DNA of 9,216 nt from Methanobacteriota archaeon (GTDB taxonomy: Archaea > Halobacteriota > Methanosarcinia > Methanosarcinales > Methanosarcinaceae): contig JAUPKV010000437.1 of NCBI GenBank assembly GCA_030837265.1, positions 1 through 9,216 on the forward strand. Reading direction: 5' to 3'. Numbering within the stretch: the first letter of the stretch is position 1; each line of letters opens with the position of its first letter. The notes under the pieces were generated by a model. It did no database searches, had not been told where the DNA came from, and saw nothing but the letters and a program-made list of their open reading frames with translations. Of the stretch, positions 1 through 7,249 are shown one piece after another. The translations under genes were made by a program, and so were the position numbers.

Positions 1-301
1 AAGCCTGCGGCTTCCGGCCTCCAGAGACATTGACAATAACCTGGTTGCCTCTATCGTGTTCTTTTTCGATCAGTTCAGCAACATCTTTTGCCACGCGGAC
101 GGTGTCGTAAAGGGCAGTATATTTCTTTTCAACTTCAAGCGCGTTTTTAAACGTTTTTTCAATTATCTCTTCGGACTGCAACTTCTTTTCATTTGCCCCT
201 TCTTCTGATAATAGTACAATCTTTGAAGGAGCAAGGCGCGTCACACAGATAATAACAGGCTCAAGGGAATAGATTGTGGAGATAAGTGTGAGCTTTGACA
301 T
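1..301 (-). CDS. csa3: Csa3-like CARF-domain CRISPR regulator, N-terminal part (runs off left edge)
   Basis: Reading the minus strand from ATG at 301 gives 100 uninterrupted codons to the window edge. The protein starts MSKLTLISTIYSLEPVIIC, a beta-strand and loop start typical of the CARF Rossmann-like fold, and near residues 89-97 has VNVSGGRKP, matching the nucleotide-binding (S/T)GGRK-type motif of CARF proteins. Csa3 regulators pair an N-terminal CARF domain, which binds cyclic oligoadenylate, with a C-terminal winged helix-turn-helix; the DNA-binding half would lie beyond the edge and is not seen. It is divergent from the cas operon with a 167-nt gap, the usual position for a local regulator. 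No Shine-Dalgarno sequence precedes the start. The family call rests on recognised motifs; another CARF-HTH protein or a CARF-effector fusion remains possible because the C-terminus is missing. Confidence 0.78.
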   Translation of the reverse strand, partial: MSKLTLISTIYSLEPVIICVTRLAPSKIVLLSEEGANEKKLQSEEIIEKTFKNALEVEKKYTALYDTVRVAKDVAELIEKEHDRGNQVIVNVSGGRKPQA

Positions 302-345
302 TAGATGCTATGTATCGTTTAGTTCAGTTATATGTTTTACTATGC

Positions 346-354
346 AATATATTT
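346..354 (-). promoter_or_regulatory. Candidate TATA box for the csa3-like gene
   Basis: On the minus strand the segment reads AAATATATT. It lies about 45 nt before the ATG at 301. With the archaeal TATA-to-start distance of about 25 nt, transcription would begin near 320-326 and leave a leader of about 20 nt. The region is AT-rich, so this is only a plausible placement. Confidence 0.3.
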
Positions 355-392
355 GTTAGTTTGTATTATGTGCTGATTATTATACTTAATAT

Positions 393-410
393 TAGAAATG
401 TATATATATA
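393..410 (+). promoter_or_regulatory. Candidate archaeal promoter (BRE + TATA box) of the cas operon
   Basis: A purine-rich stretch (TAGAAATG, 393-400) resembling an archaeal BRE runs into TATATATATA at 401-410. Transcription would be expected about 25 nt after the TATA centre, near 428-433, giving a leader of roughly 40 nt to the cas3 ATG at 469. This is the only strong TATA-like stretch at suitable distance from cas3. No other gap in the operon exceeds 35 nt between its reading frames (cas1 tail included), which fits one promoter for the whole set. Confidence 0.5.
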
Positions 411-429
411 ACATTTACTAATGAATGTT
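396..429. promoter_or_regulatory. Candidate operator: inverted AATGT motifs around the cas3 TATA box
   Basis: AAATGT at 396-401 and ACATTT at 411-416 are perfect 6-nt inverted copies either side of the TATA run. A second, overlapping palindrome at 410-429 (AACATTTACT / AATGAATGTT) pairs 8 of 10 positions between halves. AATGT therefore occurs at 397-401 (+), 411-415 (inverted) and 424-428 (+), spaced 13-14 nt. A dimeric wHTH regulator such as Csa3 could bind here and block or assist TBP/TFB. The background is very AT-rich, so chance is a real alternative. Confidence 0.25.
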
Positions 430-468
430 TAGGGTTTACAAGTTTAGTCCTTAGCTTGAAATATTCTG

Positions 469-3231
469 ATGATAAATATGGACGATTTATACAATAATCC
501 AATGTTTAAATATTGGGGAAAATCCAGCTCTATTGATAACGGGGTTCTAGATTATCATTTACTCCCATATCACTGTCTGGATGTAGCAGCAGTTGGAACA
601 ATGCTCTTGGAAAGCGATAATTTGCTCGCTGAAAAGTTCATTCGGATAACGGGTCTTAACAAAAAAGATGTACTTTCTTTGATTTCTTTTTTCTTAGCGA
701 TACATGATCTAGGGAAATTTTCGGAGAGATTCCAGAATCTTAAGCCTGAGTTATTAATCACTCTTCGTGGTCACGATAGTGACAAAAATTATACTCTTCG
801 TCACGACAGTATGGGATTTCATTTATGGGATAGAATATGGAATAAAGTGTGGGACAAAAATAATCTTCGTTTAGATAAGATAGAATATGATGTTTCTGAT
901 TGGGCACTTGTAATTTATCCATGGATTAAAGCAGTCACAGGCCACCACGGTAAACCTCCAGAATATAGTATCCATGGTGTTCCCGTGAATCCCAGGGAAC
1001 TTTTCACAGAAGAAGATACTGAAATTGGATATTTTTTTGTAGAGGCTGTTTCTGAATTATTCTTAAGCTCAGATTTCGATTTTACTGTATACTCCGATGA
1101 AGAAGGAGATCCCTTTGATAATTTGATCTCCGGGTTTAAGAAATCGTCATGGTTGCTAGCGGGCCTAACAGTATTAAGTGACTGGATTGGATCAAACAGC
1201 TATCACTTTAATTATATTTCAAAGCCGATGCCTCTTCATGAATACTGGGAACACGCCTTAATAAACGCAGAGCAGGCACTTTCCGATTCCTGGCTACTTC
1301 CTTCATGTGTTTCATTGGAAGCTGGAATTGAATTTTTATTCACAAATATTCAAACTCCGAGTCCGCTCCAATCATATGTTTCAACGTGCGCTATTGAGCA
1401 AAACCCTCAACTTTTCATTATTGAAGAAACAACTGGAAGCGGAAAGACAGAAGCAGCTTTAACTCTGGCTCATCGGATGATGTCAAAGGAGCTTGGAAAT
1501 GGTGTATTCATAGCATTACCTACAATGGCAACGTCCAATGCTATGTATGAAAGGCTTACAGGAGTATACAGGAAATTCTTTATCCCAAATTCTTCGCCTT
1601 CTCTGGTTCTGGCTCATAGTAGCAGTTATCTTTCGGACAAATTCCGCAGTTCCATTGGATTTTCTAACACGGGAGGGGATAGCGAATCATACTGCAATAA
1701 AAAATCAATAAAAGATGAAACAATCTCTGCTCAGTGCAGTCAGTGGATAGCTGACAATAGGAAAAAAGCCCTGTTAGCAGACGTAGGGGCCGGGACTGTA
1801 GATCAGGCAATAATGGCAGTTCTTCCTGCATATCATCAGTCATTGCGTATTCTGGGTTTGACCCGAAATATTCTGATTGTGGATGAAGTCCATGCTTACG
1901 ATCCTTACATGCACGCTCTTTTATGTAATTTGTTGGAAATGCATTCTTCTCTTGGCGGAAGTGCCATTTTACTTTCAGCAACCCTTCCCATGAGACAGCG
2001 GCAGGAGCTAGCCAATAGTTTTTGCAGAGGGTTGGGGGTAAGATGTAAAGAACTCAATAATACAGATTATCCTCTTCTAACTTTTGCAAGCAAAACCGAT
2101 GTTATGGAAATTCCTGTAAACATACGTGAAGGAACTGATAGAAAAATCGGAATTGAATTTTTCAATGAGCTGGGTGCAGTAGAAGATAAAATTGTTGATC
2201 TCTCCCGGAAAGGAAGCTGTGTTTGCTGGGTACGAAATACTGTTGACGATGCCATTGAAACTTATCAAAGGCTTGTGGCAATCCTGGGTGAAGAACAGGT
2301 TGATCTTTTTCATGCCCGTTTTGTTATGGGAAATCGTTTAAAAATCGAAGATCGGGTAATGAGTTACTTTGGGAAAAAATCCAACGAAGAAATACGCAGT
2401 GGTAGAGTTCTTATCTCAACGCAGGTGGTTGAGCAGTCATTAGATCTTGATTTTGATTATCTAATAAGTGATCTTGCTCCTATTGATCTGATAATCCAAA
2501 GGGCAGGAAGGCTTCAAAGGCATCCGGAACACGGTGTACATAGATTACCAATACTCGGAATTCTTGCTCCCGAATTGACTGAAAATCCTTCTAAAAACTG
2601 GTACTCAGATGTATTTTCAAGAGCTGCTTTTGTGTATCCTAATCATGGAGAACTGTGGCTCACAGCTAGCTTACTAGCAGAAAAAGGAAAAATTACTGTC
2701 CCGGATGATTTAAGATTATTAATTGAAGGAGTTTTTAGTGAAAAAGCCTGTGAGAATATTCCCGAGAACTTGAAATCTTCAGCTGAAGAATCAAAAGGGA
2801 ATTCAATGGCCAGCAAATCATTGGCTAATTTAAATTCTCTTAATTTTGAAGCCGGATACCAAAAATCCCCTACGCAATGGGTTGACGAGGTCATAACCCC
2901 AACACGTCTTGGGAGAGAAACAGTAACTCTTCGACTCGCAAAATGGGACGGAAAATCTCTAACACCTTTTTTTGAAAGCGGGCGATACTTATGGGAATTG
3001 AGTCAAGTAAGAATAAGCAAGAATAAATTCAAGACAGTCAATTATTGCAATATACCAGAACCGGAAATCGAGAAAGTAATTGACTCTATGCCTGACAAAG
3101 GAAAGTGGTCTATTTTTGTTCCGCTATCGGAGGTAAATGGTGAATGGATAGGTTATGCCACAGATGAAAAGGGAAATCACATTACACTGGTCTATAATCA
3201 AAAAACAGGTTTAAGCATTAAGAAAGAATGA
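469..3231 (+). CDS. cas3: Cas3 nuclease-helicase, type I-E
   Basis: The 920-residue protein degrades target DNA after recruitment by Cascade, unwinding 3' to 5' with ATP and cutting the non-target strand. The N-terminal HD nuclease shows its metal ligands in order: H35 in a YHCLDVAAVG motif, H79-D80 in HDLGK, H112, and H159-H160 in TGHHGK, then SDWIGS at 237-242. The superfamily 2 helicase follows with Walker A TTGSGKT (321-327), DEVH (472-475), SATLP (503-507), STQVVEQSLDLDFD (650-663) and QRAGRLQRH (677-685). The C-terminal 200 or so residues fit the Cas3 accessory domain. Length is close to E. coli Cas3 (888 aa), and all catalytic motifs are intact. An in-frame stop at 457-459 makes the ATG at 469 the most upstream ATG; ATG 478 is an alternative. 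Neither has a Shine-Dalgarno sequence. The stop overlaps the cas8e start by 4 nt (ATGA), implying translational coupling. Confidence 0.97.
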   Translation: MINMDDLYNNPMFKYWGKSSSIDNGVLDYHLLPYHCLDVAAVGTMLLESDNLLAEKFIRITGLNKKDVLSLISFFLAIHDLGKFSERFQNLKPELLITLRGHDSDKNYTLRHDSMGFHLWDRIWNKVWDKNNLRLDKIEYDVSDWALVIYPWIKAVTGHHGKPPEYSIHGVPVNPRELFTEEDTEIGYFFVEAVSELFLSSDFDFTVYSDEEGDPFDNLISGFKKSSWLLAGLTVLSDWIGSNSYHFNYISKPMPLHEYWEHALINAEQALSDSWLLPSCVSLEAGIEFLFTNIQTPSPLQSYVSTCAIEQNPQLFIIEETTGSGKTEAALTLAHRMMSKELGNGVFIALPTMATSNAMYERLTGVYRKFFIPNSSPSLVLAHSSSYLSDKFRSSIGFSNTGGDSESYCNKKSIKDETISAQCSQWIADNRKKALLADVGAGTVDQAIMAVLPAYHQSLRILGLTRNILIVDEVHAYDPYMHALLCNLLEMHSSLGGSAILLSATLPMRQRQELANSFCRGLGVRCKELNNTDYPLLTFASKTDVMEIPVNIREGTDRKIGIEFFNELGAVEDKIVDLSRKGSCVCWVRNTVDDAIETYQRLVAILGEEQVDLFHARFVMGNRLKIEDRVMSYFGKKSNEEIRSGRVLISTQVVEQSLDLDFDYLISDLAPIDLIIQRAGRLQRHPEHGVHRLPILGILAPELTENPSKNWYSDVFSRAAFVYPNHGELWLTASLLAEKGKITVPDDLRLLIEGVFSEKACENIPENLKSSAEESKGNSMASKSLANLNSLNFEAGYQKSPTQWVDEVITPTRLGRETVTLRLAKWDGKSLTPFFESGRYLWELSQVRISKNKFKTVNYCNIPEPEIEKVIDSMPDKGKWSIFVPLSEVNGEWIGYATDEKGNHITLVYNQKTGLSIKKE

Positions 3232-4835
3232 CGGAGGGATTCACAGCGTTTAATCTTATCTATGAAAAATGGATACCCGTTCAAAGGAAGGACGAAACAA
3301 AAGTAACAATTGCCCCCTGGCAAATTACAGAAGGTATCGGATCAGGAAATCCGATAAGCGAACTCGATGCATGCCGGCCAGACTTTAATGGTGCATTGAT
3401 ACAGTTTCTCATAGGGCTGGTACAAACAACGATGTCACCAACGAATGAGAGGGCCTGGAAAAATGTGCTTAAAAATCCTCCTTCTCCGGAAGATCTGAAA
3501 AACGCCTTTGAAAAGGTCTCTTGTGCTTTTGAATTTAATGGAGAGAATACGCGTTTCATGCAGGATTATGACCTTTCTGAAGGCGCAGATAACCAGGTAG
3601 ACAACTTGTTGGTAGAAATGCCAGGTGAAAACACGATTAAAAAGAACGCAGATCACTTCCTCAAAAGAGATTCTGTTAAAAAAATGTGTTTTCCTTGCTG
3701 TGTTACTGCTCTTTTCACACTTCAGACAAATGCTCCTGCCGGAGGCCAGGGAAATAGAACTTCTCTTCGAGGAGGAGGTCCTCTGACCACTATCGTAAAG
3801 GGAAATAATCTGTGGGAAACGATCTGGTTAAACATTTTGGAGGAAGAATTTTTCAAAAATTTGGGGGATACAGAGAAGAGCGATTTAGTAGACATATTCC
3901 CATGGCTTGGACCTACGCGTACAAGTGAAAAAAACCAAAAAGTAACTTCTTCAGATGTCAATCCTAAACAGATGTTCTGGGGAATGCCTCGTAGGATAAG
4001 AATAAATTTCGACACACTTGAAAGTGGAACCTGTGAGATATGTGGGGAAGAATCTCCTAATCTGGTAGCAGACTATGTTTCCAAAAATTATGGGATTAAC
4101 TATGAGGGAGGATGGAGGCATGTCTTAACCCCTCATACAGAGGATAAGAGGGGCATTCTGCCAGTTCACCTAAATCCAGGGGGAATCAGTTATCGCCACT
4201 GGCTTGGCCTTATTCAAAACGATGGAGATGGAAATAAACAGCCGGCATTTATTGTTGACAAGTTTCTTGATAGGCAGTATAAATTCAATTTGTTAAACGA
4301 AGTCTTCAATCACAGTCCCGCAATCTGGGCTTTTGGTTACGATTTTGATAACATGAAAGCTCGCTGTTGGTATGAAAGCCAGATGCCACTAATAATAGTG
4401 AATGAAGATATCAGAGTAGAATACGAAAATGTGATTTCTCAGTTAATTAAGTCGGCAGAAGTTATCGCAGGAAATACCAGAAGCTGCATAAAAGAGGCTC
4501 TTTTTAGATACTCCAATAATGTAAAAGGTGACCTTTCTTTCATAGATAGCAGGTTCTGGAAAGATACTGAACCCGAATTTTATAAAACTCTGCATGAATT
4601 GCATGGTCTTCTGGGTAAAGGAGAAAAAACTGCCGAGTTAAAGCTCAACTGGTTGAAATCTCTTACAAAAACATCTTTCAAATTATTTGATGAGTATTCT
4701 CAGTTAGAGTTCATAGGCACCGCAGATCCCAAACGTATTTCACTTGCTCGTCGAGATCTCGGAAAGTACAACTCTCCAAAAGGGCAAAAACTGAAAACGA
4801 TTCTGGGTTTGCCTATAGAAAAATCTACTAAATGA
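3228..4835 (+). CDS. cas8e: Cas8e (Cse1/CasA), Cascade large subunit
   Basis: This 535-residue protein is the large subunit of type I-E Cascade, which recognises the PAM, starts strand separation and recruits Cas3. The start FNLIYEKWIPV (residues 5-20 region) is typical of the family, as is the conserved core near 168-186 (NAPAGGQGN, then RTSLRGGGPLT), which in this family carries the glycine-rich PAM loop. Two CxxC pairs, C154/C157 and C269/C272, match the spacing expected of the structural zinc site of Cse1. Further family-like motifs are NPGGISYRHWLGL (316-328) and GYDFDNMKARCWYE (370-383); the C-terminal part should form the four-helix bundle. It is slightly longer than E. coli Cse1 (502 aa). 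The ATG sits in the ATGA overlap with cas3, and no clear ribosome binding site precedes it, so re-initiation after cas3 is likely. Confidence 0.95.
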   Translation: MTEGFTAFNLIYEKWIPVQRKDETKVTIAPWQITEGIGSGNPISELDACRPDFNGALIQFLIGLVQTTMSPTNERAWKNVLKNPPSPEDLKNAFEKVSCAFEFNGENTRFMQDYDLSEGADNQVDNLLVEMPGENTIKKNADHFLKRDSVKKMCFPCCVTALFTLQTNAPAGGQGNRTSLRGGGPLTTIVKGNNLWETIWLNILEEEFFKNLGDTEKSDLVDIFPWLGPTRTSEKNQKVTSSDVNPKQMFWGMPRRIRINFDTLESGTCEICGEESPNLVADYVSKNYGINYEGGWRHVLTPHTEDKRGILPVHLNPGGISYRHWLGLIQNDGDGNKQPAFIVDKFLDRQYKFNLLNEVFNHSPAIWAFGYDFDNMKARCWYESQMPLIIVNEDIRVEYENVISQLIKSAEVIAGNTRSCIKEALFRYSNNVKGDLSFIDSRFWKDTEPEFYKTLHELHGLLGKGEKTAELKLNWLKSLTKTSFKLFDEYSQLEFIGTADPKRISLARRDLGKYNSPKGQKLKTILGLPIEKSTK

Positions 4836-4844
4836 AGTGAGTTT

Positions 4845-4850
4845 GGAGTG
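4845..4850 (+). promoter_or_regulatory. Ribosome binding site of cse2
   Basis: GGAGTG lies 8 nt before the ATG at 4859 in the 23-nt gap after cas8e. It fixes the cse2 start. Confidence 0.6.
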
Positions 4851-4858
4851 ATAATAAT

Positions 4859-5365
4859 ATGGAAGGTAAGAAAAATTTACTCTTTTCTTCAGATCCAAAA
4901 GCTCGCCAGGTATTGTATGAATGGTGGAGCGGGCTGGATGTGAGCAGAGGGGATCGAGCAGCATTGAGGCACTGTCATGACGTAAATGAAGTTGCTTTTA
5001 CTCCTTCTTTCCACCGGCTCAGAAAAGATCTGTTGGGGGAGTTTAATGTAAATCCGGAGTCTCTGGCTGCAGTAGCCGGTGTACTTTCGCACGTGAAAAA
5101 TAATGATACAGGTTCAGGTTTTGCAGTGCAAATGGCTACCCCACCCTCGGGAAGTTCAAATGCGCGGGTAAGTGGTTTGAGATTCAGGAGATTACTTACT
5201 ATTGAAGACCGAAGAGAACTTTTTACCTCAATGATCCGTACCGTTCGGCTACTTGATGGCACTGCAAATCTTTTCGATCTTGCGAACAGCATCTACTGGT
5301 GGAATGAATTTACGAAGAAGCAGTGGGCTTATGATTATTACACCAAATCACCTGATGAAAATTAA
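4859..5365 (+). CDS. cse2: Cse2 (CasB, Cas11e), Cascade small subunit
   Basis: The 168-residue, probably all-helical protein is the Cascade small subunit; two copies line the belly of the complex and stabilise the displaced strand and the crRNA-target duplex. Family features are RGDRAALRHCHDVNEVAF (30-47) followed by FHRL (51-54), a basic SGLRFRRLL stretch (105-113) and a C-terminal helix with IYWWNEFTKKQWAYDYY (145-161). Length agrees with E. coli CasB (160 aa). Its place between cas8e and cas7e is the standard I-E order. The start is set by GGAGTG at 4845-4850. Cse2 sequences diverge quickly, so position adds much of the certainty. Confidence 0.93.
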   Translation: MEGKKNLLFSSDPKARQVLYEWWSGLDVSRGDRAALRHCHDVNEVAFTPSFHRLRKDLLGEFNVNPESLAAVAGVLSHVKNNDTGSGFAVQMATPPSGSSNARVSGLRFRRLLTIEDRRELFTSMIRTVRLLDGTANLFDLANSIYWWNEFTKKQWAYDYYTKSPDEN

Positions 5366-5387
5366 TGATGAGTTTTAAACAATAAAT

Positions 5388-5392
5388 GGAGG
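5388..5392 (+). promoter_or_regulatory. Ribosome binding site of cas7e (decides the start)
   Basis: GGAGG lies 8 nt before ATG 5401. An in-frame ATG at 5386 overlaps this site and would have no ribosome binding site of its own, so 5401 is preferred. Confidence 0.7.
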
Positions 5393-5400
5393 AATTAATA

Positions 5401-6489
5401 ATGACAAACTTTGTACAGCTACATATTCTTACCTCATATCCCCCTTCGAATCTTAACCGTGATGATCTCGGAAGACCAAAAACAGCCGTAATGGGCGGAA
5501 CCCAGAGATTGAGAATCTCATCTCAGAGCTTAAAGAGGGCCTGGAGAACTTCGGAAATCTTCCGGGAAGCTCTATCAGACCACATGGGTATCAGAACAAA
5601 AGAAATGGGAAATTTCATTTATAAAGCTCTGATTTCAGGATCAAAATTGACTGACATCCTTAACAATGGCTCTCAAGCTCCTGCAGTATATCCCAAAATA
5701 GATGAAAAGAAAGCTGGAGAGGTCACAAAACAGATTGCAGGAGTTTTTGGTAAATTGAAAAAAGAAGGATTTGAGATCGAGCAGCTTGCTCATTTCAGTC
5801 CTGAAGAGACAAAAATTATTGAAAATATGATCGCGGACATATCCCAAAATGGCAGAGAATTGACAAAGGAAGACCTTAACATTTTAAGGAAAGATCATGC
5901 TGCAGTTGACATTGCGATGTTTGGAAGAATGCTTGCGGCAAATACTCATTATAATATGGAGGCTGCAGTTCAGGTTGCTCACGCAATAACTGTACACAAA
6001 GTTTCAGTAGAAGATGACTTCTTTACGGCTGTTGATGACCTCAATAATGGAGAAGAGGACATGGGTTCAGGTCACCTTGGGGAAACGGAATTTGCAGCCG
6101 GACTTTTTTATATCTATGTGTGTATAAACCGCGATCTGCTGGAGAAGAACCTGAATGGGGATATAGCTCTCACCCAAAAAGCGTTAAAAGCACTTACAGA
6201 ATCAGCTTTGAAAGTTTCACCTACAGGCAAGCAGAACAGCTTTGCATCAAGGGCCTATGCTTCGTACGTACTCGCAGAAAAAGGAAGTCAACAGCCTCGT
6301 TCATTATCAGTTGCATTCTTGAAATCCATGGAAGATAAGGATCTTTTAAGGAAATCTATTGAAGAACTCCAGACTACACGGGAGAAAATCGAAAACGTCT
6401 ATGGAGAATGCTGTGAAGATAAGGTTGAAATGAGCACATATACAGGTGAAGGATCCATTTCAGATATTCTCAGCTTTGTAGAAAATTAA
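5401..6489 (+). CDS. cas7e: Cas7e (Cse4/CasC), Cascade backbone subunit
   Basis: The 362-residue protein forms the six-copy crRNA-binding filament of type I-E Cascade. The N-terminus is highly characteristic: FVQLHILTSYPPSNLNRDD (4-22), then LGRPKTAVMGG (23-33) and RLRISSQSLKRAWR (36-49), the RRM-like core and RNA-contacting segment. DIAMFGRM (170-177) and the following THYNMEAAVQVAHA segment are further family signatures, and SPTGKQNSFASRAYA occurs late in the protein. Length matches E. coli CasC (363 aa). ATG 5401 was chosen over the in-frame ATG at 5386 because GGAGG lies between them and family members begin with this short lead-in. The gap to cse2 is 35 nt, one of the two longest in the operon. 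Confidence 0.96.
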   Translation: MTNFVQLHILTSYPPSNLNRDDLGRPKTAVMGGTQRLRISSQSLKRAWRTSEIFREALSDHMGIRTKEMGNFIYKALISGSKLTDILNNGSQAPAVYPKIDEKKAGEVTKQIAGVFGKLKKEGFEIEQLAHFSPEETKIIENMIADISQNGRELTKEDLNILRKDHAAVDIAMFGRMLAANTHYNMEAAVQVAHAITVHKVSVEDDFFTAVDDLNNGEEDMGSGHLGETEFAAGLFYIYVCINRDLLEKNLNGDIALTQKALKALTESALKVSPTGKQNSFASRAYASYVLAEKGSQQPRSLSVAFLKSMEDKDLLRKSIEELQTTREKIENVYGECCEDKVEMSTYTGEGSISDILSFVEN

Positions 6490-6498
6490 AGCTGGTCA

Positions 6499-6505
6499 GA
6501 GGGTG
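6499..6505 (+). promoter_or_regulatory. Ribosome binding site of cas5e (decides the start)
   Basis: GAGGGTG lies 6 nt before ATG 6512. An in-frame GTG at 6503 falls inside it and is therefore a poor start. Confidence 0.5.
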
Positions 6506-6511
6506 GACAAT

Positions 6512-7246
6512 ATGAAAAATTACCTTCTTTTCCAGCTTTATGGGTCTCTGGCTTCCTGGGGTGATATTGCAGTGGGAGTCAATAGGCCATCATATGATCA
6601 TCCTTCGAAGTCTGCAATAATGGGTTTGCTTGCAGCAGCACTTGGAATACGGAGAGATGAAGAAGAGAAACATCGAGAACTTTCAGAGTCATATAATTTT
6701 GCTGTAGCTGTGCATTCTTCCGGGACTTTTTTGAGGGACTATCATACAGTTCAAGTCCCTTCTGCAAGTTCACTCAAAAACCAGAAGTATATACTTACCA
6801 GAAAAGAAGAACTCGGTGTCGAAAAAGACGAATTGAATACAATCCTCTCTTCAAGGGATTACTACTGCGATTCGTGTTATACGGTGGTGGTATGGGCCAG
6901 AAAAGCTGAAAGCCCTTATTCTCTTGAGGTTCTCGTAAATAAATTAAAAGAACCCGAGTTTGTTCTTTACCTTGGAAGAAAATCCTGCCCTCCTTCTTTG
7001 CCTTTTGAGGCAAAGGTTGTGAGTGGAGATAGTCTGGAAGAAGTAATCAAAAAAGCTGAGTTTAAATGTCAGGAATTTCTTTCGCTTTTAAAAACTCCGA
7101 GTCAGGTGAGGCTTTATTGGGAAGGTGAGGAAAACGGTATGGAACCCTTGCATACGATTTCTCGCAAAGACTCTGTTCTCAGCCGCAAAAGATGGCAATT
7201 TGCCGACAGAAAAGAACACTACATGATGATGGAACTGGGGGAATGA
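6512..7246 (+). CDS. cas5e: Cas5e (CasD), Cascade crRNA 5'-handle subunit
   Basis: The 244-residue RAMP-fold protein caps the 5' handle of the crRNA and joins the Cas7 filament to Cas8e. The start NYLLFQLYGSLASWGD (3-18) and the following RPSYDHPSKSAIMGLLAAAL segment (from R25) are the strongest Cas5e signatures, followed by GIRRDEEE and LRDYHTVQVP (from L74). In type I-E, Cas5 is structural and Cas6e performs processing, so no catalytic residue is expected. Length is near E. coli CasD (224 aa). ATG 6512 is preferred over GTG 6503 on the position of the ribosome binding site and on family N-termini. The gap from cas7e is 22 nt; its own stop is 3 nt before the cas6e start. Confidence 0.95.
   Translation: MKNYLLFQLYGSLASWGDIAVGVNRPSYDHPSKSAIMGLLAAALGIRRDEEEKHRELSESYNFAVAVHSSGTFLRDYHTVQVPSASSLKNQKYILTRKEELGVEKDELNTILSSRDYYCDSCYTVVVWARKAESPYSLEVLVNKLKEPEFVLYLGRKSCPPSLPFEAKVVSGDSLEEVIKKAEFKCQEFLSLLKTPSQVRLYWEGEENGMEPLHTISRKDSVLSRKRWQFADRKEHYMMMELGE
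7237..7242 (+). promoter_or_regulatory. Ribosome binding site of cas6e within the end of cas5e
   Basis: GGGGGA lies 7 nt before TTG 7250 but 13 nt before ATG 7256, favouring the TTG. It sits in the last cas5e codons, which suggests coupled translation. Confidence 0.5.
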
Positions 7247-7249
7247 AAA

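Noticed and set aside
401..410. TA dinucleotide run as a microsatellite repeat
   Set aside because: Only five TA units, and its position at a promoter distance from cas3 explains it better as a TATA box.
1664..1981. Minus-strand open frame opposite cas3 (and similar antisense frames at 570-761, 2067-2313, 2643-2894)
   Set aside because: They lie inside the conserved cas3 coding region, have no ribosome binding site that I can see and no recognisable protein features.
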